The position numbers and the translations under genes are program-made. Shown here one piece after another: positions 33,105 to 43,734 of a DNA stretch of 64,000 bases. Source of the DNA: Rana temporaria (taxonomy: Eukaryota; Chordata; Amphibia; Anura; Ranidae); the NCBI RefSeq assembly GCF_905171775.1, contig NC_053489.1, positions 248,121,231 through 248,185,230 on the forward strand. The letters run 5' to 3'. The notes below the pieces were generated by a model. The model saw nothing but the letters and a program-made list of their open reading frames with translations, was not told where the DNA came from and searched no databases. Every line of letters begins with the position of its first letter. Within the stretch, counting starts at the first letter, position 1.

Positions 33105-35220
33105 AGCTGGTTGTGATCCAAGCCTGATATATTTTTATGAAGGTCAGTCGACCTACCGAGTTGGTGGAGAGGCGCACCCTGTGATCAGTTACAAAGCCTC
33201 CAGCAGCACTGAATGTGCGTTCTGAAAGAACGCTGGATGCAGGACAAGCCAGTAGATCAATTGCGTACTGTGCAAGATCTGGCCAGTGATCCATCCTCAA
33301 GACCCAGTAAGCCAGAGGATTTTCGGTGGGAAAGGTGTCCAAGTCTGATCTTGCCCCTAGGTATTCCTGCACCATGTAAAACAGACGCTGGTGATGGTTG
33401 CTGGAACCGGTCATACCTTGGGGCTGCGGACTAAAAAATTGTCTGAACGCATCGGTCAGACGGCCACCTTCTCCACCGCTCCTTCTGTGACTGACCGAAG
33501 CCTCAGCAACACATTGTCCAGGACCAGGATTTTGTAACCTCCCAGTATCTGGGAACGTGTTGCACAGACCTTTCTGCAAGGCCTCCCGAAGATGTTTCAT
33601 CTTCTGCTCCCTCTGTGCCGGCAAGATACTCTTGTAACGTGGATCAAGGAGGGTTGTCAGCCAGTAATGATCCCTCTCCTTAATAGCACGAATATGAGGA
33701 TCCTTCCGCAGGCTTTGCAAGATCAGGGAGGCCATGCAATGTAGGTTTGCTAAGGCATTCGGTGCGTTGTCCTCTGAGTCACTGAGGACGACATGATCTG
33801 CAACCACCTCGTCCCAGCCACGTACAAGTCCATGGGTTCCTTGGGACTGTAATTGATCCCTTGAAGACTGCTGCTGATGCTGAGTGCTAGGCTCCACCGC
33901 CATGCTGACACAATCCTTCTCCTCCTCGTCCTCTTCCTGTGTGATAGGCGGGCAAGCAGGAACACTGTCTGGATAAAGGGGGCCTTGAGAGGTAAGGAAG
34001 TCCTCCTCTTCCCCCCTCTGTTCTGCCTCAAGGGCCCTGTCCATTATTCCACGCAGCGTGTGCTCCAACAGGTGAAAAGGAGGGACAGTCTCACTGATGC
34101 ATGCACTGTCACTGCTCACCATCCTCGTGACCTCCTAAAATGGTGACAGGACAGTGCATGCATCCCTGATCATGGCCCACTGACGTGGGGGAAAAACAAG
34201 CTCCCCTGACCCTGTCCTGCTGCCATATTGGCACAGATACTCATTGATGGCCCTCTGCTGCATGTGCAGCTTCTGCAGCATGGCCAACGTAGAGTTCCAC
34301 CTGGTGGGCATGTCACAGATTAGGCGGTTCTTGGGCAGGTTGTATTCCTTTTGGAGGTCTGCCAGCTGAGCACTGGCATTATATGACCGTCGGAAATGCA
34401 CACAGACTTTCCTGGCCTGCTTCAGGACATCCTGTAAGCCCGGGTACCTGTCCAAGAACCGCTGCACCACCAAGTTAAGGACATGAGCAAAACAGGGCAC
34501 TGAGCCTGCCCCTGCAGAGCTGACAGAACCTCTGGCCCAGTGTGGCTCCTGTCCCCCAAGCACACCAGCTCAAGCACCGCATGGCATCTCTTTGCCTGCG
34601 TACCTGCGTAGCCCCTTGAATGCCAACGGAGCACCGCTGGTTCCGAGGACACATCAGCACAGGAAGAGGCCACAGAGGAAGAAGAAGAGGAGGGGGTGGA
34701 GTAGAGAGGTGTGTCACAACCAGTAGTAACATTTTGGAGGCGTGGTGGCCGAACAACCTCCAACATTACTGTACTTTGTCCTGCGTCCTTCCCAGCTGCC
34801 AGCAGAGTCACCCAATGCGCCGTGAAAGATAGGCAACGTCCCTGTCCATGCCTGCTGGACCATGAGTCAGCGGTAATATGCACCTTATCACTGAATGCCC
34901 TGTTCAGCGAGGCATGGACATTGCCTTCCACATGCCGGTATAGAGCCAGAATCGCCTTCCGTGAGAAAAAGTGGCGTTTGGGAACTTGCCACTGAGGTAC
35001 CGCACGTTCCACAAACTCACGGAAGGGAGCAGAATCTACCAACTGAAAAGGCAGCAGTTGAAGTGCTAGCAATTTAAAAGGACGAGCGTGTCCCACGACC
35101 ACGTGCTGATGAGGATGCACCGTGTCCATGACCAGCACTGTTGCCTCTAGATGCAGAGCCTGCTTGTCCTCTTTTATCGGCTCGTGACTCTCTGCCTCTC
35201 CTTGTTGTCCTTCCAGACAT
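33105..35220 (-). pseudogene. hAT transposase pseudogene
   Basis: Minus-strand coding relic reading from about 35220 (MSGRTTRRG) to 33105. The segment within 34422-35060 has FQLVDSAPFREFVE, KVHITADSWSSRHG and FTAHWVTLLAAG, typical of the hAT RNase H-like core. After a frameshift near 34560, CFAHVLNLVVQRFL, LICDMPTRWNST and MLQKLHMQQRAI follow. A TAG near 34137 interrupts the same frame before MVSSDSACISETVPP. The C-terminal dimerisation region (FPTENPLAYWVLR, ASSVLSERTFSAAGG) is intact at 33110-33310. An earlier frameshift separates the Arg-rich N terminus. Cut-and-paste transposase by family, with 8-bp targets; inactive here. The N-terminal BED finger is not evident. Confidence 0.85.
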
Positions 35221-35326
35221 ACTAATGGCTTGCAGAGGACACAGACAGTACACCACATGAAAGTACTTGCAGCAATATACCCTGTCTGTAGTATATGAGC
35301 AGATCCCTGCTTCTAGGAGTAAATAT

Positions 35327-36625
35327 TAGACATGTGCATTTGTTTTCGTCCGCATGCATTTTCGTCCGAATTTCAGGTATTTTCGTTTTCGTTTTAACAA
35401 ACGATAACGAAAGCACAGAAAACGAAAACCGAAAGATCCGACATAAACAAATGCTTTATTTTCATTTTCGTTGCGGTCGACATAGAGAGACATGAAGAGT
35501 CGACATTTTTTTTTTTTTAAGATTCTGTTGAATCTTTTTTTTTTTTTTTTTTTAACATTCGACAGACACCATAAGCCTTCAATGACAGATTCGACATAGA
35601 GAGACATGAAGATTCGACATAGAGAGACATGAAGATTCGACATAGAGAGACATGAAGATTCAACAGAGACACATGAAGATTCGACATAGAGAGACATGAA
35701 GAGTCAAAATCTTCTTTTTTTTAAAAAAATTTCTTAGAACATTCGACAGACACCATGGGGGTAATCCACAAAGATCCGGCCTAACGTACATTTTCCCATT
35801 TAAGTTACACTGCCTTAAAATTTCTACCTAAGTGCCCGATCCACAAAGCACTTACCTAGAAATTTTTGGCTATGTAACTTAAATTCCGCCGGCGCAAGGC
35901 GTTCCTCTTTTCATGGGGGCGATTCCCATTTAAATTAGGCGCGCTCCCGCGCCGGCTGTACTGCGCATGCTCGTGACGTCATTGTCCCGACATGCATAGC
36001 GCAAAATTACGTTACGCCTAGCTTTGTGGATCGCGACGGGTCAATAAAGTTGCGTCGGGAAAAAAAAAAGATACGACGGGAAAAAAAAAATTCAAAACAA
36101 AAAAAATCGCGTCGCTGGACAGAAGGGTCTGCTTTTACATGGTGTAAACAGTTTACACTTTGTAAAAGTAGCCCTAATTTTGCGTTTGCAAACTAAAACT
36201 TACGGAGAAAAAACGAAGCTGAAAAGCTTTGTGGATCTCCGTAAGTGCTAATTTGCATACCCGAGGCGGCATTTCGACACGAAATGCCCCCAGCGGCGGA
36301 TGTGGTACTGCATCCTAAGATCCGGCAGTGTAAGTCCCTTACACATGTCGGATCTTCTGCCTAACTATGGAAAACTGATTCTGTGGATCAGTTCCATAGT
36401 TAGAAACAGGGATACGACGGCGTAACAGCAGTTACGCCGGCGTATCTCTTTTGAGGATCTGGCCCCATAAGCCTTCAATGACAGATTCGACCTTAATTTG
36501 GATTTTCGGACAAATGCATTTTTTTAACGAAAAACAAAATAAATAAAAACGAATTTCGGGAGTAACTAAATAAATTTATTTTTCGGACGAAAACGAAACA
36601 AAATATTTCAGTGTGCACATGTCTA
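35327..36625. mobile_element. hAT-type MITE with 8-bp target duplication GTAAATAT
   Basis: Perfect 12-bp terminal inverted repeats TAGACATGTGCA / TGCACATGTCTA, flanked by GTAAATAT at 35319-35326 and 36626-36633. The body has TTTTCGT/ACGAAAA-rich arms and repeats of GACATAGAGAGACATGAAGA (35480-35700). It is interrupted by the MITE at 35757-36465. Confidence 0.9.
35757..36465. mobile_element. GGGCC-type MITE nested in the hAT MITE, CAT target duplication
   Basis: Ends GGGGGTAATCCACAAAGATC and TTTTGAGGATCTGGCCC, flanked by CAT (35754-35756, 36466-36468). The uninterrupted target sequence GACAGACACCATAAGCC is present nearby at 35561-35577. Confidence 0.85.
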
Positions 36626-36651
36626 GTAAATATCAGAAACACCAGCTTCAC

Positions 36652-37060
36652 GTTAGGTGCACAATGTGCAGAGGACACAGGCAGTACACACACCACGTAG
36701 CTTTAGGTGCACACTGCAGAGGACACAGGCAGTACACACACCACGTAGCTTTAGGTGCACACTGCAGAGGACACAGGCAGTACACACACCACGTAGCTTT
36801 AGGTGCACACTGCAGAGGACACGTACAGTACACACACCACGTAGCTTTAGGTGCACACTGCAGAGGACACAAGCAGTACACACCACGTAGCTTTAGGTGC
36901 ACACTGCAGAGGACACAGGCAGTACACACACCACGTAGCTTTAGGTGCACACTGCAGAGGACACAGGCAGTACACACACCACGTAGCTTTAGGTGCACAC
37001 TGCAGAGGACACAGGCAGTACACAGACCACATAGCTTTAGGTGCACACTGCAGAGGACAC
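36652..37060. repeat. 48-bp minisatellite beside the hAT element
   Basis: Eight to nine near-identical units with CTGCAGAGGACACAGGCAGT, then ACACACACCACGTAGCTTTA and GGTGCACA; unit length 48 bp (CTGCAG at 36714, 36762 and so on). A single related unit lies at 35225-35260, next to the transposase start, so the array is probably part of the hAT element's 5' region. Long open frames on both strands are a by-product. Confidence 0.9.
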
Positions 37061-37112
37061 GGCGGCGTATCTGGAGATACGCCGCCGTAAATGCTTGCTG
37101 AATTTAGCCCAT
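37061..37112. repeat. End fragment of a GGGCTAGATTC-type MITE
   Basis: GGCGGCGTATCTGGAGATAC followed by GCTGAATTTAGCCCA, matching the right end of the element at 12068-12826. Confidence 0.65.
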
Positions 37113-37299
37113 TGTCTTTACCCATACATTTTTGCACCTGATGTATCATATGTACTTTTCCAATAAAGCTATTTTTGGGGGAAAAAAGACACATTTTATT
37201 TAATTTCCTAATTTACCCAAAAAATTTGACAAAATAAAATTACAACTTCAAAAACTCACCATGCCGCTTACTAAATACCTTGGCCACCCTATGTTAGAT

Positions 37300-37580
37300 A
37301 CTGCCGAGTTAAGTCCCCGCACATTCCATGAAATCAACTTACACTTAGCCATGTGGGATGTCAGAGAACGCGGCAGAGTCCACCCCTCAACCACGCCAGC
37401 CGGAGCCGACACACCAGGGGGACGCAAGCGCACCAAGCCCCGGTCCGCCAGATCCGGCCAACCCACCCGGAACGTGACAGTATCTCAATGTGCACAGTGG
37501 ACTCTGCCGCGTTCTCTGACATCCCATATGGCTAAGTGTAAGGTGATTTCATGGAATGTGCGGGGACTTAACTCGGCAGT
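37300..37580. repeat. Inverted duplication of the LINE endonuclease start
   Basis: 37300-37385 is the reverse complement of 37497-37580 with few changes (AAGTCCCCGCACATTCCATG against CATGGAATGTGCGGGGACTT). Both arms encode the same WNVRGLNSAV start of the endonuclease on opposite strands, separated by ~110 bp of other sequence. Confidence 0.85.
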
Positions 37581-40500
37581 GAAACGATCTCTGGTTATGA
37601 ATTACCTAAGGAAGCTCCACCCTCAGGTGTGTATCCTTCAGTGTGCTGGTACACAGATCCCTCCCCTTTCAGCTCCTGGATATTAAACTGGACCCGGGCG
37701 GGAGATATGTGCTGCTGCATGCCTTGGTCTCGGGGATTCCCCTTGTGATGGTGGGCGTATATCTGCCCCCCCCTGCGGACTTAGATGTCCTCTACTCTAT
37801 TATGCAAATGGTTACTATGTATAACGTTGATGATGTGCTAATTGTGGGAGACTTTAATCTGGTTATGTCCAGGGATCTGGACAGGTTACATGCCTCTGGC
37901 CCGCAACAACATGGCCTCGCCAATTGGGCGGACGCATTCCGTATGACGGATCTCTAGCGGCAGCTGCATCCCTCCACCAGGGCTTACACTTCTCTGTCTA
38001 CCACTTACCGGACTATGTCCCGCATCGATTTGGGGTTTGCCTCCCCTAAGCTGCTGAGGAGGGTAGTTGATGTGGAGATCCTCTCCAGAGGTATCTCGGA
38101 TCATGCTCTGGTATCTGTCACTATTCAGTTGTCTCGAGTGGAGGGTGTGCGCCTGATGAGATTATCCAAGTATTGGATCATGGACCCTGGGATTCAGGAG
38201 GAGATGCCGGAGGCCCTTTGTGCCTTCTGGCTGGAGAATGAGGGTTCTGTGGACCCCCTGGTGGAATGGGATGCTTTTAAGTCATGGCTGAGGGGTGACT
38301 TTACGGCTCGTGTGGCGGTGCGCAAGCGGGAGTCGGTGCAGTCTCTGAGGGATCATGAGGAGAGGGCAAGATTGAGGGAGGCGGAATATGTACGCTCGCT
38401 GGACTCGGAGCACTACGTGCCCTGGAGCGATGCCCTAAGAGACCTTTCCCTAGTCAGGGTGGACCTCACCAAGAAGTCCATGCTAGAGAGTGCCCAGTGG
38501 GTGTTTGAATATGGAGACAAGAATGGTTGACTGTTGGCCTGGCTTGCCAGGGGGCAGCGGCCTATGACTTATGTGGGGAGGCTGCGTGACCGGGATGGGG
38601 GGTTGCTTACATCCCCCATGGATATAGGTGCTAGGGGCCAAATCCACAAAAGGGATATGACGGCGTAATTGCTGTTACGCCGTCGTATCCCTGTTCCTAA
38701 CTATGGAACTGATCCACAGAATCAGTTTTCCATAGTTAGGCAGAAGATCCGGCATGTGTAAGGGACTTACACTGCCGGATCTTAGGATGCAGTACCGCAT
38801 CCGCCGCTGGGGGCATTTCGTGTCGAAATGCCGCCTCGGGTATGCAAATTAGCACTTGCGGAGATCCACAAAGCTTTTCAGCTTTGTTTTTTCTCCGTAA
38901 GTTTTAGTTTGCATACGCAAAATTAGGGCTGCTTTTACAAGGTGTAAAGTTAGTACACCATGTAAAAGCAGACCTTTCTGTCCAGCGACGCAATTTTTTT
39001 TAATTTTGAATTTTTTTTTCCCGCCATATCTTTTTTTTTTCCCGACGCAACTTTATTGACCCGTCGCAATCCACAAAGCTCGGCGTAACGTAATTTCGCG
39101 CTATGCACGTCGGGAAAATTACGTCACGAGCATGCGCAGTACGGCCGGTGCGGGAGCGCGCCTAATTTAAATGGGAATCGCCCCCATGAAAATAGGAACG
39201 CCTTGCGCCGGCGGAATTTAAGTTACACAGCCCGAAATTTCTAGGTAAGTGCTTTGTGGATCGGGCACTTAGGTAGAAATTTTAAGGCAGTGTAACTTAA
39301 ATGGAAAAAAATAAGTTACGCCGGATCTTTGTGGATTTGGCCCTAGGTTCCTGGAGTTCTACCAGTCCTTGTACTCTACTAGGGTAACTTACACTACTGC
39401 AGAGCTGCTTTGTTATATGGATCGGATATCCCTTCCCTCCTTGACTGAGGCGCAATACAACTTCCTAGATTCTGACATCTCCCTGGAAGAGGTACAGGTG
39501 GCCCTAAACTTTATGCAGTCCGGGAAGACCCCCGGCCCGGATGGTATTCCAATTGAGTTCTACTCAGTGCACCAGGAGCTTGTTGCTCCTAGGCTCACCT
39601 CTCTACTGAAGCAGTCTTTCTCTTTAGGGTCTCTTCCTGATTCGATGTCTGACGCGATTGTGGTGTTGGTGCCCAAACCTGGTAAGGATCCTGAAGAGTG
39701 TGCCTCATATAGGCCCATCTCGCTTATTAATGCGGACGCCAAACTCCTTGCTAAGCTTTTGGCTATTAGGCTGGCCACTGTGATAGAAGATTTGATACAT
39801 GTGGATCAGACCGGGTTCATGCCCGGAAAGGGCACCGACATCAACATTCGTCGCCTGTTCTTGAATCTGGATGCTCAGCATGATAACGGGGGAACCCGAG
39901 TCGTGGCCTCTCTCGACGCTGAGAAGGCCTTCGATTCTGTGGAGTGGGACTATCTGTGGGAGGTACTGCGTAGATTTGGTTTCGGTCCTAAGTTTCTTCA
40001 ATGGCTCCAGATGCTTTATAGGTCCCCCCGGCTAGGATTCGTGTAAATGACTATCTGTCTGATTATTTCCCCCTCCGGAGGGGAACCCGGCAGAGATGCC
40101 CCTTGTCACCTAGCCTGTTCGCCCTGGCTCTTGAGCCGCTGGCAGTTATGGTCAGGGACTCTGACCGTGTACTTGGCCTCCGGGTTGGCCCTCTGGAGGA
40201 GAAAATATCCTTATATGCGGATGACACTCTCCTGTATCTCCATGATCCAGTTGACTCCCTGTCCTCGGCGCTGGAGATATTTGATGAATTTGGTATGTAC
40301 TCTGGGGTACGTATTAATTGGACTAAGTCTGTGCTCTTCCCGCTAGATGCGAGGGCTAAAGAGGTGTCTTCGCAGTCACAGCTACAATGGGTCAAAGAGT
40401 TTGTGTACTTGGGGGTGAGGGTTTCCCGAGATCTTCAGTCCTACTACCAACTCAATTTGAGGCCGGTGGTTGATAGACTTAAGGAACACTGCTCGCGCTG

Positions 40501-41851
40501 GAGTAATTTACCATTGAACCTCCTTGGTCGCATAAATGTTCTGAAGATGTTTTTTTTGCCCAAATGTAACTATTTTTTCAGGAATTGCCCTGTGTGGTTG
40601 GCTCACTCTTTTTTTCGGGACTTGGATAGCTGTATTGGCTCTTTTCTTTGGCGGGGCTCGTCCCCTCGGTTGGCCAGATCCACCCTACAGCTACCTGTTG
40701 GTTTCGGGGGGTTGGCGCTGCCCAACCTTCTAGTGTACTACTGGGCTGCTGTACTGGTCACGGTACGGTGGTGGTTTGAGCAGTCCAGGGCCAATGCCTG
40801 TTTGGAGGCGGCTATCGTGGGGTCCCTTACCGAACTTAGTAACCTGGTTTACAGGGGTCCATCTGGATACCCCCTGTTGCCGGGCCCGTCTAGGACTGCG
40901 TTGAGGGTGTGGGGGCGGCTAGGCGTCGCTTTCAGTCCCCCGGCAGGTGGTCCCCCTTTACCCCATTGTGGGGGAACCCTAAACTCAGGCACTTTCGTAC
41001 CATACCAGACCCGCAGCTGTGGGCGCGCTTGGGTATTAAACTCCTGAGGGATATTGTTGGTGGTGGGTCCCTGCTCCCCTTCTCGACCCTGTCCAGTCGT
41101 TTTGGTCCGGCGCCCTGGATGTTGTTCCGCTACCACCAGTTGCGGCATGCTTTCAGGGCCCAGTTCCCTGTCCCCCCTGTCCTTCAGGCTGACCTGGTTG
41201 AGGATTTACTGGCCCAGAGTACCTTTAAAAAGGCACTGTCCACTGTACCTGACGATTCTCAGTAAAGATTCCCCTAAGATAGATGCCCTGTGGAGCAAGT
41301 GGGAGGTGGATGTCCCGTCCCTGTACAGAGAGACGTGGGAGGAGTGCTTTGAAGATGGGTATAAGCTGGTGATCTCCTCTAGGGATAAATTGATACAGGC
41401 TAAGTTCCTGCACAGGGTGTATTTCACCCCTCAGAGACTGCATGGGATATATCCGCACCGTTCTCCCAACTGTCCAAGATGCGGCACCTCAGAGGGTACA
41501 TATATGCACGAGTTCTGGACCTGTTCTAAGCTGCTGGACTTCTGGTCCGCTGTTTTTGAGACTGTTAATGTTCCTCTCCACCTGAGTCTTCCGGTCTCCC
41601 CGGAGCTGGCGCTCCTGGGGGTACAGGACGATGAGCAGAGACCTCGGTATACCAAGCTGTTGATGTCTTTATTATTTTTCTATGCAAAGAAAGCGATTCT
41701 ATTGAAGTGGACCTCTAGGGCCCCTCCTACGGTGGGTGTGTGGATGGATGCAGTCAATGCTGTTCTCCCCCTGTATACAATGACTTACATGAACAGGGGT
41801 TGCCCATGGAAGTTTGAGCGGGTATGGGGGCCGTGGATAAATCCTCTTTGA
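37523..41851 (+). pseudogene. LINE ORF2 pseudogene: endonuclease, reverse transcriptase, C-terminal domain
   Basis: The endonuclease domain begins KVISWNVRGLNSAV near 37540. A frameshift near 37660 leads into VYLPPPADLDVL and VGDFNLVMSRD; a TAG near 37957 interrupts, and MSRIDLGFAS and SDHALVSV follow. After a stop at 38529 and the MITE, the RT runs from 39369: GKTPGPDGIPIEFY, YRPISLINADAKLLAK, QTGFMPGK, SLDAEKAFDSVEW. A frameshift near 40045 moves to the frame with CPLSPSLFALALEP and the catalytic YADD near 40216. A further frame change near 40990-41250 leads to the C-terminal Cys/His region (CPRCGTSEGTYMHEFWTC) and a stop at 41851. The order and the WKFERVWGPW-like end are typical of Tx1-clade L1 elements. 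Non-functional. Confidence 0.88.
38634..39342. mobile_element. GGGCC-type MITE inserted in LINE ORF2, CTA target duplication
   Basis: Ends GGGGCCAAATCCACAAAAGG and ATCTTTGTGGATTTGGCC, flanked by CTA (38631-38633, 39343-39345). Removal rejoins the LINE sequence in GATATAGGTGCTAGGTTCCT. It is the reverse orientation of 35757-36465. Confidence 0.88.
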
Positions 41852-42168
41852 CCTTGCCCGGTTAGTGTCCCGCTGCCCTTGCTGGTTCTTTTCTCTCCCC
41901 TCCCCCCTGTCCCCCCCCTCTCCCCCCCTGCCTTCCCCCTCCCCTCCCCTCCCCTCCCCTCCCCCGGGTCACTTAATTGATATTTTTTACGATTGCCATG
42001 CTTAACTGTACTGTGTTCGAAGTTCTGACCTACCGAGTGTTCTTCTATGTGCTGTGATTCCTGTGTTTCATGTCTGCTTATGATGCTGATATGTGTTTTA
42101 TTTCTTGTACCCTGTGCTGTGCCACTTATGCCTTAATAAAGACCAACCTTGTTGTTAAAAAAAAATTA

Positions 42169-43160
42169 GTGGGGGAATGAGAGAGTTATGTTACTGTTAA
42201 ATTTGGCTGTCGCCAATTCTGGATTGTCCTGTGGGTCAGTCTGTGCGTCCAGAGATGCGGTTTCATCTCTGGACGGCAGATGGCGCCAGAAGGATCCAGG
42301 TGGAGCCACTTCTTCCCAGCAGCCAATGAGAGGAGTTGGACCTCGCTGTGCATGCTGGGGAGGAGTATTTCTGTGGCGGAGGCCGTGGTTCTGGGTCCTT
42401 CCGTGGGTTCCTGGTTTGAGGTGCGGCACCCACCTTTAGAGTGTGTGCACATCACGGGCCCCACCATCATGGCCTACCAGGCCGGGGTCCCGTGCTACGC
42501 GGAGTTCCTGACTCTGGGCTCTCATAGCCCGGAGCTACTGATGCTGCCAGGGGACCCCAGTGACTTACTGGGTTGCCATCCTTTTTGAGAAGATCCCAAG
42601 CTGGGTGCTGTTCGGTGGGGGATCGGTCTGAGGAGAACCCGGAGGCAGGTGATCCAATAGGGCTTGAATGAACCATCGGGGATCTGGGCACCGGACACTG
42701 ACAGGTTGCATTCAGGCTGTCAGTCGGTGACCCCAAAAGACATACTGGGAGGATTCGCTCTCCCTTACAAACTCTCAAGCGCTAGGCCTGTGGCAGAGGT
42801 CTTATCTCAATATCCTAATTCAATTAGAGCCAAGTCTGTGGCAGAGGCTTGTTCCTTCCCAGAAGTTCTAAGTGGCGCTCTGGCTGCCAGACCTGTGAGA
42901 GAGGCCTGTCCAGGGGCACTTTACCCACTCCGGCGGGAGTGGCGACGAGACGAATACAATTATAGAAGGCAGGACTGCTTTCTCTATCCATTGCCTGATT
43001 CTGCAAATTTGTTCTTCCTTCACCAAACTATCCTATCTACTTCAGGTTGACATGTTGGTCATGTTTGACCAGGAAATAAAGCATTTGAAAACGTCAACCA
43101 ACGGTCTGGACATTCTATTACTGCTCTCCTCACCACCGTCACCCCTAGACACAACATAGA
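42169..43160 (+). repeat. Possible LTR / 5' leader of an LTR retrotransposon
   Basis: The non-coding block after the LINE A-tail has AATAAA near 43076 and ends close to CCTAGACACAACA at 43154, just upstream of gag-protease relics in the same orientation. A start at TGTTACTG (42188) would give TG...CA ends, but no second LTR or target duplication is visible. Confidence 0.4.
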
Positions 43161-43734
43161 GGTAACTTAAATACGCCGATAGCAAATCTAACCAGCGGCT
43201 CCTCCGGGGGTAGCGCTACACTAGCAGCAAGCAAAACACAGGGGCAAGAGGGAAATGCAGAGAAGAAATAAAATACTCTCCCTGCAGCTAGCATCAGGTG
43301 TACACTGATTGCTGGAATCTGCTGGCTGCTCGGAGACATTCTCTGGTGGACACTGGAACTACAACCTTCCCTCTGGGGGGGCACAGTACCAGCAGGTGAT
43401 CCAGGTCCTGAAAGCAGCACGGTACCAGCCTGACAACTATTGTTTGAAAAAAGACAGTAGCTTGCTGTAGACATTAGCAGCAGATAGCAGCAGATAGCAG
43501 CTTGTTCATTTTCTTACTATACATACTATACATCTTACAATCCAACTGTATGTAGCCGACAGTGGACTACAGTTATCTGGCACTGCAGACTTTACCCTCT
43601 CCCTTTTTTTGACCGTCCATGTGTTTCACTTGTGCTGGGCTTGAAATTACTTACATCATCTTCCTGAGCCCAGCAGAGAGCAGTGTGGGGACTGTAGTCT
43701 CCTGAACAGACATCCTGATTCTGCAGAACTATCC

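Larger units (their letters stand above)
37261..42168 (+). mobile_element. L1-Tx1-like LINE, broken, ending in a short A-tail
   Basis: Endonuclease, reverse transcriptase and C-terminal regions are in order on the plus strand. The 3' end has a C/T-rich tract (41890-41965) and AATAAA near 42134, then about nine A at 42157-42165. The 5' end is abnormal (inverted duplication 37300-37385 / 37497-37580), and ORF1 is not recognisable. Interrupted by a MITE at 38634-39342. Confidence 0.85.

Noticed and set aside
36613..37194. Open frames on both strands over the 48-bp repeat; possible CRISPR array
   Set aside because: The unit is repeated without unique spacers, its length is a multiple of three so frames stay open, and the genome is eukaryotic.
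40849..41265. Extra open frames around the middle of LINE ORF2
   Set aside because: They are frameshifted pieces or antisense shadows of the broken ORF2.
42169..43160. Proteins of about 100-130 residues in this block
   Set aside because: Frames overlap on both strands with no domain, and the block looks like an LTR or leader.
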